IMG/VR virus record: IMGVR_UViG_3300046321_000143
Span: 1 to 21,607 of that record
DNA from: a virus
Length of the DNA: 21,607 nucleotides
Direction: 5' to 3' (one strand)
The notes beneath the pieces are model-generated. The model searched no databases. It worked only from the letters and a program-made list of their open reading frames with translations, and was not told where the DNA came from. Positions 13,585 to 21,607 of this stretch are shown here, one piece after another. The translations under genes were made by a program, and so were the position numbers. Position 1 is the stretch's first letter. Each line of letters begins with the position of its first letter.

Positions 13585-14025
13585 ATGCAAATAGATAATA
13601 CTCTAGCTGAGATTATAGTAGAAGTCCAAAGACGTACAAAAGAAAAATATAATAAAGATTTAAGCTTTAATAATGTTGTTGATATAATTGATATTCAACT
13701 TTCTGCTACAGCTTTTGGTTTTGCTAGAAACATACCTATATATTGGAAAGGATTTCTAAAGTTTATATGGACAAATAGAAGAGAAAGAAACAAAGAGAAA
13801 ACTGATTTGTTTAATACTGTTCTTGATGAAAATAATAACCTATCTCCCAAAGATAGAGAATACTACCATTACTTAGCTAGAGTATCTTCTCATATTAATT
13901 ATAAAACTTTAGAACGATTAGGTGTTAATGCTAAAGCATTATCTGTAGAGGAAGTTAAAGCTATTCCTAGCAATACTCCTCACTTCTTAAACTTTAAGGT
14001 TTTAGTAAAGAAAAAAAGAAAATGA
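13585..14025 (+). CDS. Possible HU/IHF-like DNA-binding protein
   Basis: 146 residues, basic. The stretch SFNNVVDIIDIQLSATAFGF, then NIPIYWKGFLKFIWTNRR (about residues 27-66), follows the HU/IHF order: helices, then a beta strand, Gly-Phe turn and Arg-rich arm (compare the GFGxF...R pattern of HU). The rest of the arm is not canonical and the C-terminal 80 residues are extra, with a KKKRK tail. crAss-like phages are known to encode IHF-like proteins near their structural genes, which makes this reasonable but unproven. It overlaps the next gene by 4 bases (ATGA). Confidence 0.5.
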   Translation: MQIDNTLAEIIVEVQRRTKEKYNKDLSFNNVVDIIDIQLSATAFGFARNIPIYWKGFLKFIWTNRRERNKEKTDLFNTVLDENNNLSPKDREYYHYLARVSSHINYKTLERLGVNAKALSVEEVKAIPSNTPHFLNFKVLVKKKRK

Positions 14026-14690
14026 CTAGACAATTTATAGGAGAGGAAAATGGAGACATCGTTATACATAAAAAAGAATGTTTACTTATAAACGATTTTG
14101 CTGTTCTGTTTAAAAGAGATAAAGGAAGTAAAAAAGATTTACAAGGTAAACATCAGCTTGTAGCTTGTGGAGAAATGAAATATATATATTATCATTTAGA
14201 TCCTCGTAGTGATTTTTATAATACTCCACTTAGCTTAGCACATCAACATATAATTGAACTTAGTGGTTTACCTGATAACTGGAAAACTGATAAAGTATTT
14301 GAACAAGCTTGCGATAAGTATAAAGAATTTCAACAATTAAGTTCTTTAGGTAGTGCTTACTTTTCAGCTGATTCTGCTTTATTTGAATTAGGTCATGATA
14401 CTAAAGATTTATTAGATATTGTTAGAACTTTAAAAGTAGAGTTAAAAGAAGTTGTTAGAACAACAAGTAAAAAGAATAAAGAATATACGTTAGAAGAATT
14501 AGAACTTATAACAAAAGTATTAGGTAAACTTGATGCTATTAATAAAGTTCAAAATAATATCATTGCTTTAATAAATAGTATGCCTAAGCTTACTACTACT
14601 ATTAAAGATTTAAAAGAACAGTATTCTCAGGAAGATAATGAAAATAATATTGTTGTCGGTGAAAGACAACTAGGTAATAGAGAAGATTAA
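14022..14690 (+). CDS. Unidentified late-block protein with helical C-terminal half
   Basis: 222 residues. An N-terminal domain (1-100), containing His, Cys and Asp residues in no recognisable motif, is followed by a long helical region (about 120-205) with heptad-like hydrophobics (LLDIVRTLKVELKEVV, LEELELITKVLGKLDAINKV) and an acidic Asn-rich tail. This suggests coiled-coil oligomerisation. A small terminase subunit often has a helical oligomerisation core and sits upstream of the large subunit, so that is one possibility, but no helix-turn-helix was identified. The next gene starts one base after its stop. Confidence 0.75.
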   Translation: MTRQFIGEENGDIVIHKKECLLINDFAVLFKRDKGSKKDLQGKHQLVACGEMKYIYYHLDPRSDFYNTPLSLAHQHIIELSGLPDNWKTDKVFEQACDKYKEFQQLSSLGSAYFSADSALFELGHDTKDLLDIVRTLKVELKEVVRTTSKKNKEYTLEELELITKVLGKLDAINKVQNNIIALINSMPKLTTTIKDLKEQYSQEDNENNIVVGERQLGNRED

Positions 14691-14691
14691 T

Positions 14692-15663
14692 ATGACACCA
14701 CTTATTCAAGACCAAGCTAAACATTTAGTGTTTACAGAAGAAGATCATAAATACGTTGATGAAAATAATCTTGTATATACATCTGTTACTACCTTACTAG
14801 ATAAATATAAAAGTAAATTTGATGTAGAGTTTTGGAGTATGTATACAGGTTTAAAAGATGCTGGTTATACTATTAAACCTTACCCTGAAGACCAAGCTAT
14901 TAGATTAGGTACTGTTAAGTTTAAACTTACAGACTTAAAAAAAGAAAACTATTACTTACAGTTACAAGAACTTACTAAAGCTAAGTGGGTTGTTAACTCA
15001 ACAGAAGCTTGTATTAGGGGTAATACTATTCATAATAGTATTGAACTTGGAATTAATAAAACTCGTAATGATATACGTGCTAAAGATAATGAACTTATAA
15101 CATATGAAACAAATCCTTTTAAGACTGGTAAAAATATTGCCACTATGAATGATTTGGATGCTTCTCATCTTAAAGATGAATATCCTTTTATATATAATAA
15201 GCTTAAACCACTTGTACAAGCAGGTGCCACTATCTTTTCAGAGAAACGTGTATATATGTCTAGATATGGTATTGCAGGTACTATTGATTGTCCTATTATA
15301 AAAGGTAAATACTTTTCTATTTTAGATTGGAAAAGTAACGCTGCTGATATGCATGATACACCTGGATATTATAAGAAAGAAAGAATAGGTAGTGAATGGG
15401 TTAAAAGTGATACTTGGATTATTACTGATGAAACTTTTAATGCTCCTATATCTCATATACCTGCTTCTAAGTTTCATACATATTGTTTACAATTATCTAT
15501 CTATGCTTATATTATGGAACAATGGGGATATGTACTTATACCTAATGGTCTTGCCATCGTCCATTATCCTCTTAATAAAGAGCCTGTATATATTCCCGTT
15601 CCATATCTTAGAAACGAAGTTATAGCTTTGTTTACTGACCACAAAAGAAAGCTCTCTGCATAG
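14692..15663 (+). CDS. PD-(D/E)XK nuclease of RecB/Cas4 type
   Basis: 323 residues, a metal-dependent DNA nuclease. Motifs of the RecB/Cas4 branch are in order: RGNTIHNSIE with His 114 and Glu 118; a possible acidic residue at Glu 184; GIAGTIDCPI with Asp 199; ILDWKSN with Asp 212 and Lys 214; and the QxxxY motif QLSIYAY with Gln 267 and Tyr 271. The active site appears complete. The N-terminal 100 residues contain the Thr/Ser-rich segment YTSVTTLLDKYK typical of this group. In crAss-like phages a nuclease of this family lies next to the packaging genes, and it may process replicated DNA or concatemers. The stop codon is inside a terminator hairpin, so it closes the first late operon. Confidence 0.92.
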   Translation: MTPLIQDQAKHLVFTEEDHKYVDENNLVYTSVTTLLDKYKSKFDVEFWSMYTGLKDAGYTIKPYPEDQAIRLGTVKFKLTDLKKENYYLQLQELTKAKWVVNSTEACIRGNTIHNSIELGINKTRNDIRAKDNELITYETNPFKTGKNIATMNDLDASHLKDEYPFIYNKLKPLVQAGATIFSEKRVYMSRYGIAGTIDCPIIKGKYFSILDWKSNAADMHDTPGYYKKERIGSEWVKSDTWIITDETFNAPISHIPASKFHTYCLQLSIYAYIMEQWGYVLIPNGLAIVHYPLNKEPVYIPVPYLRNEVIALFTDHKRKLSA

Positions 15664-15676
15664 GGAGCTTTTATTA
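15648..15676 (+). terminator. Rho-independent terminator overlapping the nuclease stop codon
   Basis: AAAGCTCTC (15648-15656) pairs with GGGAGCTTT (15663-15671) over 9 bp with one T-G pair, with a 6-base loop TGCATA containing part of the TAG stop. TTATTATT follows. Translation to the end of the gene would melt the stem, so termination may depend on whether ribosomes reach the stop. Confidence 0.8.
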
Positions 15677-15700
15677 TTAACCTAAAAACCCCAACTAGTT

Positions 15701-16141
15701 ATGCATAGTGCCATATTTTTAGATATTCCTAATCTAATAAAAACAAATAGTAAACAAGCTTTTCCAATACATAGAGAAGACTGGTCTATTTCACAAGAGA
15801 TTAAAGATATACTTACTAAATACATAGACCTTAATTATAAGGTTTTTCTTGTTGGTAATTATCCTAATATACCTGTACGTAAAAGAGAATCTAATCCTAT
15901 AGAGAATCTTTTTATTAATATTGCAGAGAGTCTTGAAAAAGAATTTAAACTTGAAACTAATAGTATTCATTTCGAATATGCTACAGATAATGATAACTTT
16001 GATTATTTACCTCTTCCTGGTATGTTTTATAACTTAGCTACTGAACATGATATTTTACTTGGATATTCTTTTATTATTACTACTTCTGTTTTATCTCGTT
16101 ATATACAATTATATTCGTCGATTAAACCTATAATTATATAA
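15701..16141 (+). CDS. HAD-like phosphatase fold protein, probably catalytically dead
   Basis: 146 residues whose pattern follows the GmhB/histidinol-phosphatase branch of the HAD superfamily. AIFLDIPNLI at the N-terminus stands for VFLDRDGTI, so the nucleophile Asp 8 remains but the second Asp is Pro 10. YKVFLVGNYPNIPVRK stands for the VVVTNQSGIARGK strand, with the motif II Thr replaced by Gly. DYLPLPGMFYNLA stands for CRKPKPGMLLQA, with the catalytic basic residue missing. The final DD/DK motif is also absent. This alignment is by eye. It lies between a terminator and the large terminase, so its transcription may start from an unrecognised promoter around 15672-15700. A structural or regulatory role is more likely than phosphatase activity. 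Confidence 0.6.
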   Translation: MHSAIFLDIPNLIKTNSKQAFPIHREDWSISQEIKDILTKYIDLNYKVFLVGNYPNIPVRKRESNPIENLFINIAESLEKEFKLETNSIHFEYATDNDNFDYLPLPGMFYNLATEHDILLGYSFIITTSVLSRYIQLYSSIKPIII

Positions 16142-16144
16142 GAT

Positions 16145-18481
16145 ATGAGAAGATTTGATTCCACCGCTTATGATTTAGTTCATAGTCTCGAAGATTTATT
16201 GCCTACTATGAATATAAATCAAGAGATATATCAAACTCCTTTTATCTCTACTCCTTATATTAATCCTGAGAATGAAGCTGAAGATGTATTAGAAATGTTT
16301 GACTTTGAAGATATAGCATTTGTTAATACTTCAGAAGCATCTATTGCTGCAAGGCATTTTCAGAAGCATGGTTGTTATACTAAAGCACATCCTAAATGGG
16401 ATAGACGTGAATATAAAGCTTTTTGGGATGAAGAGGAAAGAAAATGTAAAGAAGGACTTGTACTTCCTGGTAAACTTAAAATGAATGAAAATGGTATTTA
16501 TGAAGTTCAACAGATACATATAACTGGAGAGCATTATGGATACTTAAATTACTCTAAAATACAAGCTTCTAAAGATTTTGATGTTAAAGGTGGAGCATTA
16601 TTATCTCCTAATGGTGAACAACTACATAAAGTAGAACAAGGTATTATAAATAAACAAGCTTTGTTTCCTTCTTTTTGGGATGGAGATTATTATTTCTTTA
16701 AATCTATAGAACTTGCTAAAAGAGTAGGTAGACATATTGTTGTAGGTAAAGCTAGACGTAAAGGTTACTCTTATAAAAATGGTTGGTTAGTAGCTAATCA
16801 AGCTAACTTATATAGACGTAGTACTTCTGTTGTTGCTGCTTATGATAGTGCTTCTTTATTTGAAGATGGTACTATGAATAAAGTAGTTTCTTTCTTAGAT
16901 AATATAAATAGCCATACTGATTGGAATAAAGGTAGAATACATAATGCACTTGAACATATTGAAATTGGATATAGACTTAGAGGTAATCCTTCTAAACGTG
17001 GTTTTCTTTCTAATATATATACTGCTATACTTGGAAAAGACGGTGGTAAAATTAGGGGTAAAGATGCCGACTTAATACTTATCGAAGAAGCTGGAAAATG
17101 TGCTAATCTTTCTGATGTACTTGATGCTACATTAAAGTCTCTTGAAGATGGTACAAGAATGACAGGTCTTATGATTGTTTTTGGTACTGGTGGTGGAGCT
17201 GAAAATGCATGGGCAGGTTTTGAGGATTTATTCTATAATGTTATAAGTAGAAAATTCTTAGGCTTTGTAAACAATTGGGATGACGAAGCTACAGATGATT
17301 GTTGTGGTTTCTTTCACCCTTGTTTTATGTCTAAACCTGGACTTATTGATAGACATGGTAATAGTGATGTACAAGGAGGTATTGAATTTGAGCGTAAAGA
17401 TTTACTACGTTATGGTCAAGATGATGCTAAAATTACAAGTCACTTAATGGAGGAACCTAAAAAACCTTCTCAAGCTTTTAGTAGAGCTAAGAGTGAAATC
17501 TTTAATGCACAATTAATTGATGCTCATTTTAAACGTGTTAATAAACTTAATGGTAAAAACCCTGTTGGACGTGAAGGTGTATTTAACTTTAAAGTTAATA
17601 AAGTAGTCTTTAGAGATAGAGCTCTTATGGATGAAGATGAGTTAGCACTATCTGCTAGAGCCATACGTAATTATCCTATTGCTAAATCAGAAGATTCTAG
17701 AGGATGTTGGGTTATATATGATGAGCCTTATAGAGACCCTGCTACTGGTTTAATTCCTGAGAATCTTTATCATACTTGGGTTGACCCTTTTGCTATATCT
17801 AAAGATAAAGATAGTTTTACAACTAAAGACTCTTTAGCTTGTACTATTATATATGAAGCTGCTAATAATATGACTACTAGTAAAGGTGATAAAATTGTTG
17901 CTGTGTATGTTGGTAGAACTGCTGATACAACTGATTATGACCATCAAATGTTCTTAGGTGCTACATACTTTGGTAGTAAGGTTCTTTATGAAAACGATAG
18001 AGGTGATGTATATGCAAACGCCTTAAAATTAGGCTTTGTCAGCATTCTAAAAACTGAAACGACCTTTCAACATCAATCGGAAGTACAAAAGGGCGGAATG
18101 GGGCGAAAATACGGTATCTCAATAGGAGGGAATGCACAGCGAAAAGGCACTGCAATTATCTATTTAAAAAACTGGTTAATAAGTCCGAGGGGTAAAGATA
18201 TTCACGGAAACACGATATTAAATTTGCATTTAATATATGATTTACCTATATTGAAAGAGTTATTGAAATATGACGGTTCTAAGAATGCAGATAGGGTATC
18301 ATGTTTATTAATTGGAATGTATGATATTAAGGAAGCTCTTTATAAGCAACAAGTACCTGAAAGACCTAGACTAGAAGCAGAGGATTATTTTAACAATCCT
18401 TTTGGTGAAACTAGCAATGATAGTATATATAATGAGCAAGATAGTATAACAGGAGTTGAAATAGATTCCTACTTTAAATAA
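16145..18481 (+). CDS. terL: Terminase large subunit (DNA packaging ATPase-nuclease)
   Basis: 778 residues. It pumps DNA into the prohead and cuts it. ATPase domain: a deviant Walker A, GKARRKGYSYKNG, at 201-213, lacking the canonical GKS/T end; Walker B LILIEEAG with Glu 314 and 315; coupling motif VFGTGGG near 345. The RNase H-like nuclease has VDPF with Asp 547, YENDRGD with Glu 616, and NADRVS with Asp 716 as the likely metal ligands. The length and the neighbouring portal fit crAss-like phages. Codon use from about 18005 to 18340 (residues 621-732) differs sharply from the rest (CGA, GGG, CCG, TCG, ACG), yet the frame is intact. It starts 4 bases after the preceding stop and is followed 7 bases later by the portal gene. 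Confidence 0.93.
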   Translation: MRRFDSTAYDLVHSLEDLLPTMNINQEIYQTPFISTPYINPENEAEDVLEMFDFEDIAFVNTSEASIAARHFQKHGCYTKAHPKWDRREYKAFWDEEERKCKEGLVLPGKLKMNENGIYEVQQIHITGEHYGYLNYSKIQASKDFDVKGGALLSPNGEQLHKVEQGIINKQALFPSFWDGDYYFFKSIELAKRVGRHIVVGKARRKGYSYKNGWLVANQANLYRRSTSVVAAYDSASLFEDGTMNKVVSFLDNINSHTDWNKGRIHNALEHIEIGYRLRGNPSKRGFLSNIYTAILGKDGGKIRGKDADLILIEEAGKCANLSDVLDATLKSLEDGTRMTGLMIVFGTGGGAENAWAGFEDLFYNVISRKFLGFVNNWDDEATDDCCGFFHPCFMSKPGLIDRHGNSDVQGGIEFERKDLLRYGQDDAKITSHLMEEPKKPSQAFSRAKSEIFNAQLIDAHFKRVNKLNGKNPVGREGVFNFKVNKVVFRDRALMDEDELALSARAIRNYPIAKSEDSRGCWVIYDEPYRDPATGLIPENLYHTWVDPFAISKDKDSFTTKDSLACTIIYEAANNMTTSKGDKIVAVYVGRTADTTDYDHQMFLGATYFGSKVLYENDRGDVYANALKLGFVSILKTETTFQHQSEVQKGGMGRKYGISIGGNAQRKGTAIIYLKNWLISPRGKDIHGNTILNLHLIYDLPILKELLKYDGSKNADRVSCLLIGMYDIKEALYKQQVPERPRLEAEDYFNNPFGETSNDSIYNEQDSITGVEIDSYFK

Positions 18482-18487
18482 ATAAAT

Positions 18488-20842
18488 ATGCCGTTACCAA
18501 ATCAATTACTAACAATGGCTGAAAAGTCAGTTAGAGATACTAATACAGGTCTCACTAATATAGAAGAGACTATTGTTCATTATATTGATTCTTCAGGCTG
18601 GAAATCAGAATATGAAGAGATTAATAGATTATTTGCTGCTGTAGAAGGTATTATAAATTTTTCTGAATATAAAGCTATATTTGGTTCTACTAACCAAGAT
18701 TCAGGTGCAGATACAGACTTTATGTATAAATCTAAATTACAGAATCACAATATCCTTATGGGTATTGCTAAACTGTTAATTGGAGAGTTTGGTACAAGAT
18801 CACATGAGTATGAAGTTGTTAACTTAAATCCTAATGATGATATTTCTCGCACTATAGCTTTAAATATGGTTATTAAAGAATGGCACAAAAAGAAAGTCCT
18901 TATGGAATTTCAAAAAGTGACAGGTATGCAACCAAGTGAAGAACAACCTATGCCAGAACTTGAAAAGGTAGTTAACGAGTTTAATGCTAGCTTTAATGAT
19001 AGTACTTTAATTAAAGGTCAAGAAGCTCTTGATTTTATTAGATTCTATTGTAGTATTGATTTCAAGCTTACAGAAGCTTTTTATGATTACGTTGTAACAG
19101 GTGGATGTATAACATATAAAGATGTTATTAATAATGAAGTTGTATATGAACATGTTCCTAGAAATCAAGTCTTTATTTTAAATATGAAAGAAGGTAGTCC
19201 TTTTATTGAAGATGCTGAAGTTCATATTAGACGTCGTTTAATGACTCCTTATTCTATTTTAGAAATGTTACAAGAGGATATTGAAGAAGACCAAATTAAA
19301 GCTTTTCAAAATGAAGTTAATAATGGTTACAGTGAATACAATGCTAATTATGTAACTACAGGTAGAAATGGAGGTATGGCTGGAAACAACTATATTAATT
19401 CTAAAATACCTATGTCAGCTTATACTGATGGAATAGAAGTTTTTCATGTTGTATATACTTCTTTTAAAGATGTTTATATCTTATCTTATATAGATGAGTT
19501 TGGAATGGAACAAGAGAAAGAAGTTATAGCTGATTATGAATTAATACCAGACTTAGGAGATATAAGTATATCTAAAGAATGGTATACTTGTAAATTACAA
19601 GGTTATAAAGTTATGGATTACTTCTTTAAATGTGGTGAAGTTCCATTTGACCGTTCTGATGTAGATTCTAAAGGTAATTTAAAATCTTGTTATAATGGTA
19701 TTGTATCTAGAACTAGAATTGGAGAAATAAACTCTATTATAAAAGAAGGTTTAGTATACCAACGAACTATTAATGTATTAAAGTTCAGTATGGAAAAACT
19801 AATAAATAAGAATAAAGATAAAGTACTTGTTATGCCATATGGTTTAGTACCACGTTCTAAAGGTATTAGTACAGCTAAACAAGCTTATCATATGGATGCT
19901 ACATCTGTACTTTGGATTGATGAAGCTGCCCCTAATGCATCTTTTGCCGCTCAAATGATTAAGTCTATTGATATGTCTTTGAATGGTATTATTGCTGAAA
20001 TTAGTAGTTTAGTTATACAAACTAAAAACGAGTATTGGGAAGCTATCGGTATGAATGCTCAAAGATATTCTGATGTTAGTCAATATGCAGGTAAAGCTAC
20101 CACTGAACAAGCTATTGTACGTAGTGCTATTATTACATATGATTTAGTAAGTTCTTTTGATAAGATGGTAGAAAAAGATTATCAAGGTTTATTAGATATA
20201 TCTAAAGCTGCTTGGATTAATGGTATTAAAGAAGGTTATATCTTTAGTGATAGTTCTCGTGGTGTATTTGAAATGAATATTGATGATGCTAACTATCATG
20301 CATCTTCTAATTACAATGTATTTGTAAAAGATGCTACTACTAATACTAGAGGTATTGAAGCTATGAGAAGTTTTGCTGGTTCTATGTTACAAAATGGTGC
20401 CTCTGCTTCAGCTGTTAGTAAAATGTATACTACTAATAGTACTTCTAAAGTTAGTGTATTATTAGAAAAAATGGAAAAGGTACAACAAATGGTAGCTGAA
20501 CAAGCTTCACAAGCAGACCATGAAAGAGCCGTTCAATTACAAGAAATGCAAGCTGAACTTCAAAAAGCCGCTGATGAACTTAAAGTATATGAAATTGATA
20601 GTAAACTTGAAGGTGTTAAATATACTGCTGATAGAATGCTAGATGGTAGAAGTTTAGATGCTAATGGTGATGGTGAAAATGATTTGCCCGTAATGGAAGA
20701 TAATTCGTTTGAAGAAGAATTAAAAACTAGAGAAGCTAATAGAAAAGAAAGAATGGATAAGCATACTGTTACAAAAGATAATAAAGAACTAGAGTTAAAA
20801 GCTAAAGCTTTATCACAAAGAAAAACAACAAGCAATAAGTAA
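18488..20842 (+). CDS. Portal protein
   Basis: 784 residues, encoded right after the large terminase, the usual place for the dodecameric portal through which DNA enters the capsid. The identification rests on position, length and the overall mixed alpha/beta character of residues 1-600 (for example the acidic helix EILQ-like region near 255-275 and a long helix near 400-430). Residues 640-715 are a charged, Gln/Ala-rich coiled coil (VQLQEMQAELQKAADELK). It is followed by an EF-hand-like loop DANGDGEND at 724-732 and a highly charged tail. The Ca-binding look of this loop is unusual for a portal. No signal of truncation. Confidence 0.88.
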   Translation: MPLPNQLLTMAEKSVRDTNTGLTNIEETIVHYIDSSGWKSEYEEINRLFAAVEGIINFSEYKAIFGSTNQDSGADTDFMYKSKLQNHNILMGIAKLLIGEFGTRSHEYEVVNLNPNDDISRTIALNMVIKEWHKKKVLMEFQKVTGMQPSEEQPMPELEKVVNEFNASFNDSTLIKGQEALDFIRFYCSIDFKLTEAFYDYVVTGGCITYKDVINNEVVYEHVPRNQVFILNMKEGSPFIEDAEVHIRRRLMTPYSILEMLQEDIEEDQIKAFQNEVNNGYSEYNANYVTTGRNGGMAGNNYINSKIPMSAYTDGIEVFHVVYTSFKDVYILSYIDEFGMEQEKEVIADYELIPDLGDISISKEWYTCKLQGYKVMDYFFKCGEVPFDRSDVDSKGNLKSCYNGIVSRTRIGEINSIIKEGLVYQRTINVLKFSMEKLINKNKDKVLVMPYGLVPRSKGISTAKQAYHMDATSVLWIDEAAPNASFAAQMIKSIDMSLNGIIAEISSLVIQTKNEYWEAIGMNAQRYSDVSQYAGKATTEQAIVRSAIITYDLVSSFDKMVEKDYQGLLDISKAAWINGIKEGYIFSDSSRGVFEMNIDDANYHASSNYNVFVKDATTNTRGIEAMRSFAGSMLQNGASASAVSKMYTTNSTSKVSVLLEKMEKVQQMVAEQASQADHERAVQLQEMQAELQKAADELKVYEIDSKLEGVKYTADRMLDGRSLDANGDGENDLPVMEDNSFEEELKTREANRKERMDKHTVTKDNKELELKAKALSQRKTTSNK

Positions 20843-20856
20843 TCAATTAAAAAATT

Positions 20857-21607
20857 ATGTCAATAGAAAGTAAAAACAATAATGATGCTAATAATTTAGA
20901 CTCATTAGATAATGTATCTTTAGATAATATACATAACCCCCAACAACCTGACACAAACTATCCATCGAGTACGGGCGATGCTATTGAAAAAGCTGCTAAC
21001 GAACTTACACCACCTGCTCCTGTAATTCCTCCTATTGTAGAAAATACAACTGATGAAGGTAATGACGATAGTAATAATGGTAATGATGATGCTTTTGTTC
21101 CTATTGCGTCTTTTGATAGTTTAGTTAATATTCTTACAACTAAAACTAGTGAGACTTTAACAGACGAAGAAAATAAGCAGTTATTAGATATTGTTGATTC
21201 ATTTGGTGGGGAGGCTCTTAATAAAGATGGAGCAATTGTAGATGCAGAAGGTACAGTATTATATACAGCAGAACAAGTTAAACATTTTATTACTACTGAT
21301 ACTTTACCAGTTGATGAACAAGGTAATTTTGTAGATGCTACAGGGGTCATTGTTAAAACTAAAGTGGAGCTTTATAGAGAAACTACTACAGTAGGAACTG
21401 TTATGAATGCTTTAGCTAAAAATTTTAATATTGCATACGATGATGCTTATATGCCTGAGGACACTGAAGATTCTATTGTTGACTTAGTTGCTAAAGTAAC
21501 TAAAGTTATAGAAAATAGAAGTGTTGCTAATTATATGCAAATTAATCCTGAATTAGAAGCGTTTCGTAAACATCTGCAATTACATGGTAATGCAGAAGGT
21601 TTTAAAT
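20857..21607 (+). CDS. Acidic structural or scaffold-like protein, cut by the window edge
   Basis: At least 250 residues; the frame is still open at the right edge. The ATG lies 14 bases after the portal stop, behind an A/T-rich leader. Residues 1-85 are disordered, Asn/Asp/Pro-rich and strongly acidic (SSTGDAIEK, PPAPVIPP, DDSNNGNDDAF). The rest is acidic and mixed alpha/beta to alpha. Position after the portal and acidity would suit a scaffolding, head-completion or cargo protein, but no family is recognisable. It shares the TACGGGCGATGC word (20970-20981) with the linker of the 318-944 gene, where it reads TACGGGCGAAGC. Confidence 0.72.
   Translation, partial: MSIESKNNNDANNLDSLDNVSLDNIHNPQQPDTNYPSSTGDAIEKAANELTPPAPVIPPIVENTTDEGNDDSNNGNDDAFVPIASFDSLVNILTTKTSETLTDEENKQLLDIVDSFGGEALNKDGAIVDAEGTVLYTAEQVKHFITTDTLPVDEQGNFVDATGVIVKTKVELYRETTTVGTVMNALAKNFNIAYDDAYMPEDTEDSIVDLVAKVTKVIENRSVANYMQINPELEAFRKHLQLHGNAEGFK

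Noticed and set aside
1-21607. CRISPR array, insertion sequence or reverse-transcriptase element
   Set aside because: No regularly spaced repeats, transposase or RT motifs were found; the homing endonuclease is the only mobile gene seen.
1-21607. Stop-codon reassignment, known in some crAss-like phages
   Set aside because: All major genes read through without internal stops under the standard code, and TAA, TAG and TGA all occur as normal gene ends.

Overview
The window is most likely part of a crAss-like phage genome (order Crassvirales) that infects a Bacteroidales host. DNA is AT-rich with standard stop codons. Genes are tightly packed in two divergent blocks: replication and early genes on the minus strand (left of about 12.2 kb), and packaging and structural genes on the plus strand (right of about 13.06 kb). 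The gene set fits this assignment: a DEVH-box SF2 helicase, a family A DNA polymerase with a 3'-5' exonuclease domain, a Dda/RecD-like SF1B helicase, a RecB/Cas4-type PD-(D/E)XK nuclease just before the packaging genes, a large terminase of about 780 aa and a portal protein of about 780 aa. One promoter matches the Bacteroides -33/-7 consensus (TATCTTTG with an upstream TTG), and few genes have a clear Shine-Dalgarno sequence. The assignment rests on gene content and order; no database search was possible.

Left block (1-12214, minus strand, read right to left). From 12214 leftwards come a single gene with its own intrinsic terminator, encoding a probably abundant acidic-tailed protein, then a two-helix membrane protein. 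About 900 bp without a convincing gene follows, carrying a strand-skewed repeat, a hairpin cluster and the consensus promoter. That promoter drives a run of small unidentified early genes (10075 to 7025). Next come a GIY-YIG/NUMOD homing endonuclease, a GroES-like protein, small genes, the Dda-like helicase, DNA polymerase and the start of the SF2 helicase. Many junctions overlap or abut (ATGA, TAATG, TAAATG), consistent with one polycistronic replication operon.

Divergent region (12215-13060). About 850 bp holds palindromes, a rightward intrinsic terminator, mutually exclusive hairpins, AT-rich direct repeats, a possible late promoter and one doubtful small ORF. A degenerate, strand-skewed repeat at 12462-12600 is an inverted copy of the one at 10320-10500. 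The pair brackets the membrane-protein and acidic-tail genes.

Right block (13061-21607, plus strand). Two or three late genes of uncertain role (one with an HU/IHF-like look) lead into the PD-(D/E)XK nuclease, whose stop codon sits inside a terminator hairpin. Then come a small protein resembling a catalytically dead HAD phosphatase, the large terminase, the portal and an acidic protein cut by the window edge. The terminase carries a patch of foreign-looking codon usage exactly over its nuclease active site, suggesting past recombination or loss of an intron or homing element.
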